The notes under the pieces were generated by a model. That model had not been told where the DNA came from, made no database searches, and saw nothing but the letters and a program-made list of their open reading frames with translations. From Centrapalus pauciflorus (Eukaryota; Streptophyta; Magnoliopsida; Asterales; Asteraceae): a stretch of 64,000 nucleotides of DNA. Made by a program: the position numbers and the translations under genes. Of the stretch, positions 54,186 through 64,000 are shown piece after piece (position 1 is the first letter of the stretch; every line of letters starts with the position of its first letter). The DNA is taken from assembly GCA_020465985.1 (NCBI GenBank), contig JAANYP010003716.1, forward strand, positions 124,001-188,000. Direction: 5' to 3'.

Positions 54186-54794
54186 TATCTATCGATTGCT
54201 ACCAACACACTGTGAGATCGAACGATTATGTACCGGTTGCTACCAACACACTGTGAGATCGAACTAAAAGTGTGATGAAAAGGAGGAGAGATCGAACGAT
54301 TATGTACCGGTTGCTACTTGCTACCAACACACTGTGAGAAAATGCAGGTTGCAGGAAGCCAGGAACAATGTGACTGAGAAACGCATGGGAGACGAAGAGC
54401 TGTTGGGTATAATTTGTGGGCTTTCCAATGAGAGCCGTTTGCATGCTTCAAGGAGAGCCGTTTGGATGCTTCAAGGAGAGCCGTTTGCATGGGAGACGAA
54501 GAGTCAGTGAATGAGTAAAAGAGGAGGTAGCTTCGGGTGGGCTTACGGCACGTGATCGGTCACCTATTTATTTATTTATTTATTATTCCCATTTACTTGA
54601 ATAATGAATATGTTCACCTATAGAGTGCTTGAATGTATCAAAAAGGAAGATAATTGGACGAATATGGTGGGCAGTACACAAAGGCGGCTGGCTACATATA
54701 CATATATGTATTACTTTAATAACAACACATAGGAACAGGCAATCGTGGATCATAAATACTTGATAACGTTGTAGTTGCTGTTTTTTTGATATTC
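54186..54794. repeat. Short tandem motifs, noncoding
   Basis: TACCAACACACTGTGAGATC occurs three times (54198-54338), and GGAGAGCCGTTTGxATG three times (54430-54492). A TTTA run is at 54569-54584. No gene. Confidence 0.7.
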
Positions 54795-55620
54795 AATGAA
54801 ACATCCTTCCTTTTTAATTGACATAATACAATCACCAGGATCAACATGCAACCCTATATTAATATACGACTAAAATATTAAGCATAGAATGAGTTTTTAA
54901 GTACATCAACCACTAAACAATGATAGGAGTTATAAGACTACAATGTCATAGACTAACTAATAAAACATCATTGTTTATTACAAAGCCGAATCCCAACCTC
55001 AAAGCTACTATCATCATCATGTTACCAAGTAGCTTCTATAGGTCACCGGGAATTGAGTGAAAGCTTAAGATGAAGGTCCAACTACTTCTTTTCCTTTGCC
55101 TGAAAACATTAAAAGTCAACGGGTAAGCTATGGTTTAGTGAGATGACAGATTAAATATTCAACATAAATTTCTTTACAAACTAATGTGAACACGGACAGT
55201 GCAAGCCCCTTAACAAGTGTTCATCATGCAGTGCAAGCATGGATTTTGGCAGTTCAAATGCTGGTCGGGGATGTGCAGAACCTGACCAGAAAGAGTGTAC
55301 GGGATGATCAGTCCCCGACAGTGGCCTGCTGTCAACTCCAGCCCAGGTCTCATCAGATTATGAAATGTCATCATGTCAGAACATGATCTTAGTGATGCAC
55401 TTTCAAATGAACGATGACTACATGTATGACACATGTCAAGTACGAGTGTGCATCAATACAATGAATCATATGAGAGTGCCAAATGATGTATTTTGAGCAA
55501 CAGGAACATGCCATTGAAATAAGAATGCAAAAACAATAAATGCTTAAATATTAATCTATCACTCACATCGATTTTGTTAGTAATGATGCCCTGATAGCAT
55601 CCACAGGGTCTTACACAACA
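54795..55620. mobile_element. Ty3-type LTR-like copy 2
   Basis: Direct-orientation homologue of 52022-54015 without the hAT insertion. Continues into 55621-56831. Confidence 0.6.
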
Positions 55621-56831
55621 CAAATCTTTGTATCAATGCGTGTTAATTATCACCACAATGAACCTGTTATATCCGTGTATGATACCAACATTAGTGTTGT
55701 TCATTTACTTCATTTTCTATTTAAAATTGAAGAATTAAGTGTCCAACTTCGGATCCCCCATTGGGTCCAAATTTCGCACCTCATACGAATTTCCCTTACA
55801 TGATCCGAAATTCGAATCTTCCATTCATCCAAAATTCGGATGCTTTCCCGTCCGAAATTCCATCACCCAAAATTATTTATTGATCCGAAGTTCAGGTCCC
55901 ATATGATTCGAAATTCGGGTCCCGATCTGACCATGACAACTTAGTAAAATTTTCAACATATTCCTGATTGTCATCCGAAATTCGGATACCTAAGAATTCT
56001 ACTGTTTGAAGTCCGACATGCAGTAACAGTTGCATACTTGTATTTTCTTTATTAACTTTTATTCATTTATTTTATTTCTATGCATATGACCATATTTAAT
56101 AGATCACGTAGTGACATTAAGCAATACATTAAACTTCATTTTAATTTTCCCAAAACTTATAACATTCTTATACCTATATCAAGATTCTATACATACTAAA
56201 GTTCACCATTATCCCAATAAAATACTTGGTAAACATTTTATGACATATATATATAGAGTCATTTCTTGGACCAATTATATAAGTTATATCATCTCTTATC
56301 CAACACCTCAAAATCTCAAGATATGTAGGCTAAATCGGTTTTATCAACCATGTATCATCCATAAATTTTTATCACAACATATTTTATCTAAATTATATTT
56401 ATAACAAATCTATTTTACTTAATCCATTAATTTGTCATGTACACCGACAATTCTAAACTCATAAAACACCATTTTAAACCCAATTTTCGAGACCAAGACC
56501 CACGCTGTCCGACTTTTTCAGCTTTTCTAAATACACAACCATTAAAAGTCAAGAGACTAACCTCAAATTTAGTTCCAAATGATCATCCGGATAATTTTCA
56601 AGATTTCTTGATCGATTTTGGCTTCTAAACACTGAAATATTAACCGAGAAATTAATCATAATTTACTCTTAAATGTTGCTGTCAAATACAAACTCGAGAA
56701 AAACCCAAAGTTGCGTCCCCTTTTACCTGGATTTTTTATTGATGAAAACGAACATGCAATGATAGTAGCTTTTTCCTCTTTGAATCAGCTTTCCAATGGT
56801 ATCAATATCACTTCCTAACTCTATATAGACT
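55621..56831. other. Continuation of the LTR-like sequence up to copia A
   Basis: 55740-55990 is rich in CCGAAATTCGGA-type words, like the cluster in the solo LTR at 27160-27580. No ORF with motifs (56111-56404 and 56437-56628 are low-information). It ends where copia A begins. Confidence 0.4.
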
Positions 56832-57552
56832 TGTTGGAATTAGTGTCCAAGTCACAATTAGTTGTAAACATATTGTTATCAGGCTGGATCCTTTTTGGGT
56901 GCATGCAATGAATTGTAAAAAGAAGATGATTAACTTAAATATATAATGTTAATTAGTTTGTTAATTTATTATGTTTAATAAATTAATTAGAAACTAAATA
57001 ATTGATTATATTTGAATACTGGGTTAGTTTGTTAATTTATTAATAGTTAATAAATTAACCGGAAGCTAATAGAATTAATTGAGGAAGTACAGGGGCTAAA
57101 CTGCAATTAGTTGATAGTCAACAGGGCACCCCCTAAACCCTAATAGGGGGGGCCGGCCACCAATCCATCCCACATGGATTTGGGATCAAAAATTTGTAGG
57201 TTTCTAAAACCTATAAATAGGCATCCCCTGCCTGCTTCATTCCTCGCTCATTCAATTCTAAGTTCTCTAACAATCACAAGGGATACCAGTTTTTGGGACT
57301 CTGAGATCTGAGCTTAGAAAAGTTATAATTATCTTTTCTTTTGTTCATTGGGTGTGAACAACTAGAGGCGATCTTGCTTTAGACGCTTGTTACTCGATTC
57401 AGAGGCTGTTCGTACAATCGTTCTTCGTGGAGAAAATTGCGAATTTTCTCAAGGTTAGTTTTTCTTATTCATCTCTTTATTTTAATAATTAGTTGCTTAG
57501 CTTGTTTGGTTAGATCCTTAAGGTTTTATATTCTTGCATAGGAAACCCAACA
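56832..57552 (+). repeat. 5' LTR of copia A (721 bp)
   Basis: Starts TGTTGGAATTAGTGTCC and ends GGAAACCCAACA, followed by the primer site. Contains a TATA box at 57212-57219. Confidence 0.88.
57212..57219 (+). promoter_or_regulatory. TATA box of copia A LTR
   Basis: TATAAATA in CCTATAAATAGGCATC, about 380 bp into the LTR, a typical plant polymerase II core promoter. Confidence 0.75.
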
Positions 57553-57573
57553 GTCGTATCAGAGCGGTCAACC
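57553..57573 (+). other. Primer binding site of copia A
   Basis: GTCGTATCAGAGCGGTCAAC follows the LTR. It is the usual TGGTATCAGAGC with one change in the third position (TCG for TGG). Confidence 0.8.
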
Positions 57574-59106
57574 TAACGAGCTTTGCACTAATTTTGAGAT
57601 GATAATCTTGTTCTTAAATTTCGAAATTTGTTTTGATTAATTTTCAGAATTTTGATTTAATTTTAATGGTGTTTTTAATATTAAATTAAATTGTTTAAAC
57701 TTAAAATTAATTTTTAAATATTAAATAAATCCGAAAAATTAATTAAAAATTATTTTTTCAAAATTTTTGGAGTAAAATTTGTTTTTTTGATAACTATTTA
57801 ATTTTTAAAATAGTTTTTAAATATTAAACTAATTGTCTAAATTTTAAAAATTGTTTTTCATATTTATCTTCAAATTTTCGGATTTTTAAAAGGTTTTAAA
57901 TGGATAAATCTGAAATATTAAATAAATTATTACTTTATTAATTTAGGATTTTATTAATTTAATTAAGGGTTTGATTTTTGGGGTTTTAGATAAACATGCC
58001 TTAGAGATAAGCTTGATTTTCTAAGTTTATCCTAAATCCTATTTATCTAGAAATTACCTTAATTTAAATTAAGTGTTTATCCTAAAGGTTTTAGAATATC
58101 ATAATTTATTAGGATAAACTTGTATTATCCTAGGTTTAAATTTTGAGGATTTATATGGTTATATATATAGGTTTCGGATTTAATATATATTTAATAATTA
58201 AACGTTTCTTATTTTATTTAAATATTGAAACCAAAATATATATATATAATATAAATATTAATTTAAACCCTAATATTTTAAATTGTTTAAAATATACCCG
58301 AATTTTAAAATGTTTAAAATAGACCCTTTAATTTTAAAAGTTTAAAATTAAACCCCTAAGATTTAAAAGAAATTTATATATGTATTATTGATTATGTATA
58401 TATATATCATTTAAATCTAATTACATCGTCAGTCAATTGATAAATCGGCTCACCCATAGTGAACAAACTATAAACGAGGTATAAGGCGGGTCGCTCTGCT
58501 TCCCTAAAGGAGTAGATTTTTAACAGCTTCACGCTGACCTACCTCCTCCGCTTTGCTGTGCGTTCAATGGAGCTACCGAGGATTTTTGATAGGATGGTGT
58601 CCAGATTAAAAGTATAATCTAAAGTACTAAAACAAAAATCCCGTTTTAGATATATCAAAAGTGAATTAGTATGCAAATCCATGAAAAATGCACATCTGCT
58701 ATATGCACTGTTAGTGGAGCGTGTGTATTGACCGGCACACTAATGAGAGACATATTAGGAGGTGATGTAGGACTCGCGATTCCCGGACTGATCCGTGCCG
58801 GGTCTTACGCAGTTTTGCATGGTTAGATTCACCATCTTGTCCGTGATCCTCGGCAACCCAGTCACGGATAGTAGTTGAGCATAACCGAGATTAACATGCC
58901 ATTGATAAGATTCAATGAATCTCAAAAGATCTAGGAATTTCATAAAGATTGAAATCGACAAGAGTTTGTCCACCTAAAATAAATTCGTGGTGTGATTACG
59001 GCGACCCTTTTCATAAAACGAATCGAAAATATGGATCCTAGCCTTAATTCAAATTGGGTAAATTGTTTAAGGAATACTTCAAACTAACTAAAACTTTATC
59101 TCACAG
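57574..59106 (+). other. Leader of copia A
   Basis: AT-rich first part, then a GC-richer stretch (58420-58600, GGGCGGxC-like, CCTACCTCCTCCGCTTTGCTG). I have seen this style in 5' leaders of related composite-family copia elements. No ORF above 60 codons. Confidence 0.6.
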
Positions 59107-59877
59107 ATGTCTACTTCTACTGGTACTCCCACTCCTGCTCCCAACCACGCATCCAACTTCTCACTCCTTTCCGTTCTGGGTAGGGAAAAACTATCCGGTC
59201 CGAACTATATGGACTGGATGAGAAACCTCAGGTTTACGCTGAGGTACGAGAACAAGGAGTATGTTCTCGATGAACAAATTCCCACACTGAATGAGAATCC
59301 CACCCAGGAGGAAATGGGCGCACACCAGAAACATTACGATGATGCAAACAAAGTGTCCTGCATCATGGCGTCATCCATGGTTCCTGAGCTTGCTAAAGCC
59401 TTCGAGAATACATGGGCCTTTGAGATGAATCAGCAGCTGCGAGAGATGTTTGAGGCTAAGGCGAGCAAAGAGCACCTTGATGTGGTAAGATCCCTCATGG
59501 CCTGCAAACCAAAACCTGGAACATCTATCTGCACTTTCGTCCTTGATATGAAGGGGTACTTCGACCGGCTGGAGGCTCTCAATATGGTGTTTGACTCTGA
59601 GTTCTCCACCAATATCATTCTTTCTGGACTGCCCACCATCTATAATCAGTTCGTACTCTCCTATCAGATGAACATGAATCAGAATGAGACGTCAATTATG
59701 GAACTGCATAATCTGCTCCAAACCGCTGAACAGGGCATCAAGAAAGATGAGACCCCTGTGGCCCCTGTGCTTACTGTCGGTAAGGCCTCAAAGAAACAGA
59801 AGTCATCCTGGAAGACCCCAAAAGGAAAGTCCAAGAAAGGGTCTCAAGGGAAAACAAAGTGTTGGGAAATAGTTTAA
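59107..59877 (+). pseudogene. gag: Gag of copia A, truncated by insertion of copia B
   Basis: 256 codons. Gag domain: LSGPNYMDWMRNLRFTL near 35-50, EYVLDEQIP, VSCIMASSM, LDVVRSLMACKPK, FVLDMKGYFDRLEAL, FVLSYQMNMN. A basic tail (KKQKSSWKTPKGKSKKG) leads to the first Cys of the zinc knuckle (TKCWE). The final few codons (EIV, stop) come from the LTR of copia B starting at 59860. The start ATG follows TCACAG and has no upstream in-frame ATG nearby. The reading frame is otherwise undamaged, so A was recent when B landed. Confidence 0.9.
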
Positions 59878-60528
59878 GTACATTCAAGCTGTTAGTTAGA
59901 CTTCTCAGACTGTTAGTAGATTTTTCATGTAAATACAAAGTTCATGCTGCTAGTTGAAGAAACTCGAGCTGCCAGTGTAAAAGTTCAAGCTGCCAGAGCA
60001 AAACAACTCAAGCTGCTCAGTTCATGCTGTCAAGAGGTTCAAGCTGCTCAACAGTTTCATAAACAGAAAGTGCTGATTTTCAGGAAAGATATCTACACGA
60101 AGATTCAAGCATATCTACTATCAGAGAAGTCATAGTCCTTCAAGGAAACAAGTCCAAAAAGCAATATAAATAGACAGAATATTGTATAGAAGTTCATAGA
60201 AGTTTTCTGCATATTTTTGAGTCTGTAATTGCTTTGTTGATTAAGTTTTCTTAAGCCTCTAAGGTTGTAAAACCCTAAGAACAGTCTGTGTTCTTCGTCT
60301 AATCAAAACAGATTAGAGGTGATTGTAATCATTGAATTCAGCAATACAAACAGTCTTGATTACTTCTTATGTTTTATGCTTCATTGGTTCTGAAAGTTTT
60401 TGTTAAAATAATTAAGTGTTATTCCGCAAACTTCTTAATTAAACTTTGATTCAAAGCAAGATTATTGATTTATACTCTGATAAATTTCAAATCAGTTAAT
60501 CTTGGTTATTCAGTTTTAGATCCTGACA
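59860..60528 (+). repeat. 5' LTR of copia B (669 bp)
   Basis: Starts TGTTGGGAAATAG, ends GATCCTGACA. The first 200 bp contain about nine TTCAAGCTGCCAG / CTGTTAGTxG-type words. TATA box at 60165. Confidence 0.88.
60165..60173 (+). promoter_or_regulatory. TATA box of copia B LTR
   Basis: TATAAATAG about 305 bp into the LTR, downstream of the motif cluster. Transcription would start about 30 bp later. Confidence 0.75.
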
Positions 60529-60548
60529 AGTGGTATCAGAGCCACAGG
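60529..60548 (+). other. Primer binding site of copia B
   Basis: AGTGGTATCAGAGCCACAGG, initiator-Met tRNA type, immediately inside the LTR. Confidence 0.92.
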
Positions 60549-60603
60549 TCGTTCTTTGTTTTTCAAAGTCGAAAACTTTCTTCAAAATTTTTAATCTTTT
60601 ACA

Positions 60604-63231
60604 ATGGAATTTGAAAATAGCAGCAGTGGATCTGGGCAAGGACTCAAAGTGCCTATGCTCAAGCCCACTGAGTTTGAGATGTGGAAACTCAGGATTCAAC
60701 AGCATATTCAATTCATTGATTATGCCATATGGGAAGCTGTTGAATTCCCTCCTGTAGTTGATCCAGAACTTGATGCTGAGGGAAAACCAGTAAAAACTCC
60801 TCCAAAAACTGAATTTGAAAGGAAGGCTAGAATGAATGAAGTGAAAGCACTCACACTATTACAAATAGCCATTCCTAATGCTTATCAACATCAGTTCAAA
60901 AAGTTTTATACTGCTCACTCTCTTTGGAATGCCTTAGAGAAGAGGTTTGCTGGTAATGCCAGTACCAAGAGAAATCAAAAAGACCTCTTGAAACAGCAGT
61001 ATGAAAACTTTTCTGGTGGCAAGAATGAAAACCTCACTCAAATCTTTGACAGGTTCAACAAACTGATAAGTGAACTGGAAAGTGCAAAGGTCAATCTGGA
61101 TCAAGATGAAGTCAACAGAAAGTTTCTCAGATCTCTTGGAGAAGAATGGACAGTCTATGCTGCACAGTGGAGAACAAAAGACACTCTTGATGAGATAGAA
61201 TTGGATGATCTATATAACAGTTTAAGAGTGTTTGAGACTGAGATTGATGCTAAAAAGAAATCCTTTTCTTATAATCACAACACTGCTCTTCTGTCTTCTG
61301 AAAAATCTAATAACTGTGATTCTTTTTCAGGTGGTGATGGCAATTCTGCTGAAACTCACTATGAGGCTTTTGTTGCCAATGATGGATTATTTGCTCTAAA
61401 TGTTGAAGACTTGGAACAAATTCATCCAGATGATCTTGAAGAGATGGATTTAAAGTGGCAACATGCAATGCTGACCATGAGAGCCAAAAGATTTCTGAAA
61501 AGAACTGGTAGGGCCAACTTTCAAGCCAAGACAGAAGGCAAACCATCTTTTGATAAATCAAAAGTGGAATGCTATAAATGCCATAAGCTTGGTCACTTTG
61601 CCAGAGAATGTAGATCTCAAGGTCAACAGCCATCAAGGACTTCACAGCCCATCCAAGCGTCCTCATCAACAGCACTTGTCTCTCAAGAAGACAATGTGTT
61701 TGACTGGAGTGATCAGACAGAGGAAGAATTTCAAAATCAAGCACTTATGGCAGAAACATCAAATGTCTCCTCCACTGAACTACCATCTGAGGTAAATTCT
61801 AAACTCTGCTCTCAATCATGCAAAAATATGGTTAAAAAGTACAGAGATCATAATGAGAGCATGTGCAAAACTCTAGCTAAGATGGAAGAAAGGAGATATG
61901 AATATATGCAAGCCATAGAAGATCTGGAAAAACAGATCAATGATTATAAGGATAATGAGATTCAAATGGGGTATGATAGAAACTATCATGAATGGGAGAA
62001 AAAGGAACTCAATAAGAAAATAGAATCTCTGAATAAAAAGGTAGAAGAAACTGAACAGAAGGTGTTAGAGGCTAATGAGAAACTGGAATCTGTTAACATA
62101 GATCTAGGTAACTTCAAGTTAGCAAATCAAAAGCTAGAACACCTAATGGAAGTTCAATTCAAAGATAGAGTGAAATCTCAGGTCAATCCCAAAGAAGGAA
62201 TAGGATACAGAGCTACTCCACCTCCATATAATAACAAGTACATTCATCCAATGAGTGAAGTTGCTGATAGACTTGTCAATGAACCACTAGATGAGTCTAT
62301 GACTATTGTAGATCCTATCCTTGATAACAGTCCTGAATTAAAAGAAGATAAGAGTCAAAATAGAGACTGTGACACAAAGAGTGCACCCATAGAAGTCCAA
62401 GTTCCCAGTAAGAAAGGAAAAGAGAAGATGAGTGTATGCAATGCTACTCCACAAGTTTCTGTACATTCTAACTGTAACACTGCATCTTCATCAAAAGGAA
62501 CTAAAAGAGGTAAAACTGTTTCTATCTGCACATGCCAAAAGCATGGTGTTCAAAAGTTTCCTAAACAACAGCAGGTAAGAGGAAACCAGAGAAACAAGAA
62601 CCAGAAATTGACAGAAAAGTCTGGTGTTCCAATTCAAACTGTCAAAAGATGCTTTCACTGTGGAAGGAAGAATCACTTAGCCAAGGATTGTTTTTACAAA
62701 CCAGCTGTTGCAAAACAGACTGTGCATCACACAAAATCAAATCCTAAACAGGCAAAGCACTCAAAAGTGAAACCTTCCACAGCAGCTCCAAAGAGAACAG
62801 TTGATCACAGATTCTCAAAAGTTAATAAAAAACAGTCCACACATCAAAAACAAGTTTTGGCAAAGCCTAAATCAAGTTTTAAACAAATATGGTGTGTCAA
62901 GGACAAATCTTTTGCTCAAACTGCTAATGCAAAAGATCAGACTGCTAAGTCAAAATCTGATGCTGTTAGTGCAAAAACTGAAACTGTTAGCACTACAAAC
63001 ACAGCTCAAGCTGCTGAGCATCAAACTGGAGCTGCTAGTGAATCATCTGAGACTGTTAGAAGAAAAGATGATCAAAATAGTTGGATACCTCATATTATCA
63101 CTAAATACTCTCCAAAGACTCCATCAGTAGATCTCACCAAATATAAGAAGTCAAAAACAGTTTTTAGTTATGTCAATGTACAAGGCCAACCCAAAACCAA
63201 TTTGGTTTGGGTTTACTCCACTACTAACTAA
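60604..63231 (+). CDS. gag: Gag of copia B, intact 875-codon ORF with two zinc knuckles
   Basis: Start ATG 55 bp after the primer site. Residues 15-215 form the copia Gag domain: FEMWKLRIQQHIQFIDYAIW, SLWNALEKRFAGN, ENFSGGKNENLTQIFDRFN, SLGEEWTVYAAQWR. First knuckle CYKCHKLGHFAREC at 323-336. A long charged coiled coil at about 410-520 (LEKQINDYKDNE, KKIESLNKKVEETEQKV, EANEKLESVN). Second knuckle CFHCGRKNHLAKDC at 683-696. A Ser/Thr/Ala/Lys-rich tail with repeated AKSKSDAVSAKTETVS follows. The stop (TAA 63229-63231) lies inside TACTAACTAAGC, a branch-point-like box, with TGTGCAG|G 16 nt on. A consensus donor CAG|GTAAGA at codon 657/658 would allow splicing into pol. At 875 codons it is longer than most copia Gags. 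Confidence 0.9.
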   Translation: MEFENSSSGSGQGLKVPMLKPTEFEMWKLRIQQHIQFIDYAIWEAVEFPPVVDPELDAEGKPVKTPPKTEFERKARMNEVKALTLLQIAIPNAYQHQFKKFYTAHSLWNALEKRFAGNASTKRNQKDLLKQQYENFSGGKNENLTQIFDRFNKLISELESAKVNLDQDEVNRKFLRSLGEEWTVYAAQWRTKDTLDEIELDDLYNSLRVFETEIDAKKKSFSYNHNTALLSSEKSNNCDSFSGGDGNSAETHYEAFVANDGLFALNVEDLEQIHPDDLEEMDLKWQHAMLTMRAKRFLKRTGRANFQAKTEGKPSFDKSKVECYKCHKLGHFARECRSQGQQPSRTSQPIQASSSTALVSQEDNVFDWSDQTEEEFQNQALMAETSNVSSTELPSEVNSKLCSQSCKNMVKKYRDHNESMCKTLAKMEERRYEYMQAIEDLEKQINDYKDNEIQMGYDRNYHEWEKKELNKKIESLNKKVEETEQKVLEANEKLESVNIDLGNFKLANQKLEHLMEVQFKDRVKSQVNPKEGIGYRATPPPYNNKYIHPMSEVADRLVNEPLDESMTIVDPILDNSPELKEDKSQNRDCDTKSAPIEVQVPSKKGKEKMSVCNATPQVSVHSNCNTASSSKGTKRGKTVSICTCQKHGVQKFPKQQQVRGNQRNKNQKLTEKSGVPIQTVKRCFHCGRKNHLAKDCFYKPAVAKQTVHHTKSNPKQAKHSKVKPSTAAPKRTVDHRFSKVNKKQSTHQKQVLAKPKSSFKQIWCVKDKSFAQTANAKDQTAKSKSDAVSAKTETVSTTNTAQAAEHQTGAASESSETVRRKDDQNSWIPHIITKYSPKTPSVDLTKYKKSKTVFSYVNVQGQPKTNLVWVYSTTN

Positions 63232-63247
63232 GCTGTTATTTGTGCAG
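62575..63247 (+). other. Predicted intron joining gag to pol in copia B
   Basis: Donor CAG|GTAAGA (62572-62580), branch-like TACTAAC (63222-63228), acceptor TTTGTGCAG|GGC (63239-63250). Both edges are phase 0: gag codon 657 (Gln) would be followed by GNHRSPHR of pol. The intron would be 673 nt and removes the second knuckle. Seen: signals and phase. Inferred: use. Confidence 0.5.
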
Positions 63248-64000
63248 GGCAACCACAGGTCTCCTCATAGAACAAGATGGCATCTGGACAGTGGATGCTC
63301 TAGGCACATGACAGGCAATTCTGAATGCTTGTCAAATTTCAAAGGATTTGATGGAGGTTTTGTTGCATTTGGAGGCAACTCAAAAGGAGGTAAGGTTACA
63401 GGTAAAGGTACTGTTAATGCAGGCAACATGACATTCCATGATGTTCTGTATGTTGAACAGCTTAAGTACAATTTATTGAGTGTCTCTCAAATCTGTGACA
63501 AACAAAACATTGTTCTGTTCACAGATTCTGAGTGCATTGTTCTTTCAAAGGATTTCAAAATTCCTGAAAATCTTGTTTTACTTAGAACACCAAGAAAGGA
63601 CAATGTTTACTGCCTGGACACAGCTCTCTTGACTAAATCAAATACTTTAAGCTGTTTAATATCCAAAGCATCATCAAATGAGTCTGCTCTTTGGCATAGA
63701 AGGATGTGTCACATGAACTTCAAGTCCATGAATGATTTAGTTAAAAAGAATCTGGTAAGAGGATTACCACAAAAGGAGTTCATTTGTGATGATCATTGTG
63801 TAGCATGTCTTAAAGGTAAGCAACACAAAACTTCTCATAAGGCCAAAGAAGTAAATTCAATCTCATCTGTTCTTCAGTTGTTACATATGGATCTATTTGG
63901 TCCAACATCTGTTTTGAGTTTGAATAAAAGGGCATACTGTTTAGTCATTGTTGATGATTTCACCAGATTTACTTGGGTTTACTTTCTTAGGTCCAAAGAT
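63233..64000 (+). CDS. pol: Pol of copia B, partial (protease, pre-integrase, start of integrase)
   Basis: Open to the window edge in the +1 frame relative to gag. No ATG is suitably placed before the protease, so expression needs splicing or frameshifting. After GNHRSPHRTRWH comes protease DSGCSRHM, then YNLLSVSQICD. The pre-integrase zinc region is LWHRRMCHMNF and CVACLKGKQHK. Integrase starts with HMDLFGPT (first catalytic Asp) and VDDFTRFTWVYFLRSKD. No stop or frame change is seen in 768 nt, so this copy may be intact. Confidence 0.9.
   Translation, partial: MLFVQGNHRSPHRTRWHLDSGCSRHMTGNSECLSNFKGFDGGFVAFGGNSKGGKVTGKGTVNAGNMTFHDVLYVEQLKYNLLSVSQICDKQNIVLFTDSECIVLSKDFKIPENLVLLRTPRKDNVYCLDTALLTKSNTLSCLISKASSNESALWHRRMCHMNFKSMNDLVKKNLVRGLPQKEFICDDHCVACLKGKQHKTSHKAKEVNSISSVLQLLHMDLFGPTSVLSLNKRAYCLVIVDDFTRFTWVYFLRSKD

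Larger units (their letters stand above)
56832..59859 (+). mobile_element. Copia element A, 5' part (LTR, leader, truncated gag)
   Basis: 5' LTR 56832-57552, primer site, ~1.5-kb leader and gag are present. It is interrupted at 59860 by copia B. The remainder (zinc knuckle onward, pol, 3' LTR) would lie to the right of the window after B. Confidence 0.88.
59860..64000 (+). mobile_element. Copia element B (5' half), nested in gag of copia A
   Basis: LTR, primer site, gag and start of pol on the + strand, running off the window. The left candidate target duplication is CAAAG (59855-59859); the right copy is outside. Its gag architecture (two knuckles, coiled coil) resembles the Sirevirus-like element, but the LTR sequences differ. 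Confidence 0.9.

Overview
This window reads as a repeat-dense stretch of a eudicot plant nuclear genome. It is AT-rich, with nested LTR retrotransposons, Helitrons, hAT and foldback elements, microsatellites, and one host gene with split exons. The copia leader and LTR styles, and a GACTCAGCGAGTC-type LTR motif, remind me of Asteraceae such as lettuce. That placement is recollection only; no organellar, bacterial or viral genome features are seen.

Layout. (1) 1-2345: dead Ty1/copia remnant on the + strand, ending in a polypurine tract and a short LTR. (2) 2672-10370, minus strand: the 5' part of a host gene. I read it as a DUF707-family type II membrane protein: short start exon, membrane-anchor exon, small exons, a Gln/Pro-rich stem exon and the first conserved exon. 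All proposed coding junctions are phase 0. Its introns hold a copia fragment, tandem duplications and microsatellites, and its remaining exons are not in the window. (3) 10529-12685: poly-T, a long foldback MITE and a terminal-inverted-repeat element. (4) 12686-23220: a Helitron (minus strand) with two stacked 5' termini, interrupted by a young, 9.8-kb Ty3-type element (13146-22946). That element has near-identical 1.9-kb LTRs and a perfect 5-bp target duplication, but carries only Gag and protease. (5) 23304-44204: AT-rich matrix that may be a second, heavily nested Helitron. It contains a 2.25-kb solo LTR with a perfect target duplication (26206-28454), a precise 541-bp Helitron (28900-29440) and a 13.2-kb Sirevirus-like copia element (30254-43423). 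The last has a gag with two zinc knuckles, pol with the reverse-transcriptase core deleted, and a decayed extra ORF of about 4.2 kb. (6) 44206-46942: a tandem duplication, then a 1.9-kb inverted-repeat element lying between two TA microsatellites and carrying arrays of a 21-bp palindromic repeat. (7) 46943-56831: diverged Ty3 LTR-like sequences, a foldback, a hAT element with a perfect 8-bp duplication, and minisatellites. (8) 56832-64000: copia element A, interrupted in its gag zinc knuckle by copia element B, which runs off the right edge with an intact 875-codon gag and the start of pol.

How the parts work together. Each LTR element shows the expected order of LTR, tRNA primer site, gag, pol, polypurine tract. 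The main mechanistic observation is at the gag/pol junction of element B. The gag stop codon lies inside a perfect TACTAAC branch-point-like box followed by TGCAG|G. A consensus donor (CAG|GTAAGA) upstream in gag would join gag to pol in frame. The Sirevirus-like element has a similar acceptor at the same place, which suggests that splicing rather than frameshifting makes Gag-Pol in this lineage. This is a prediction.
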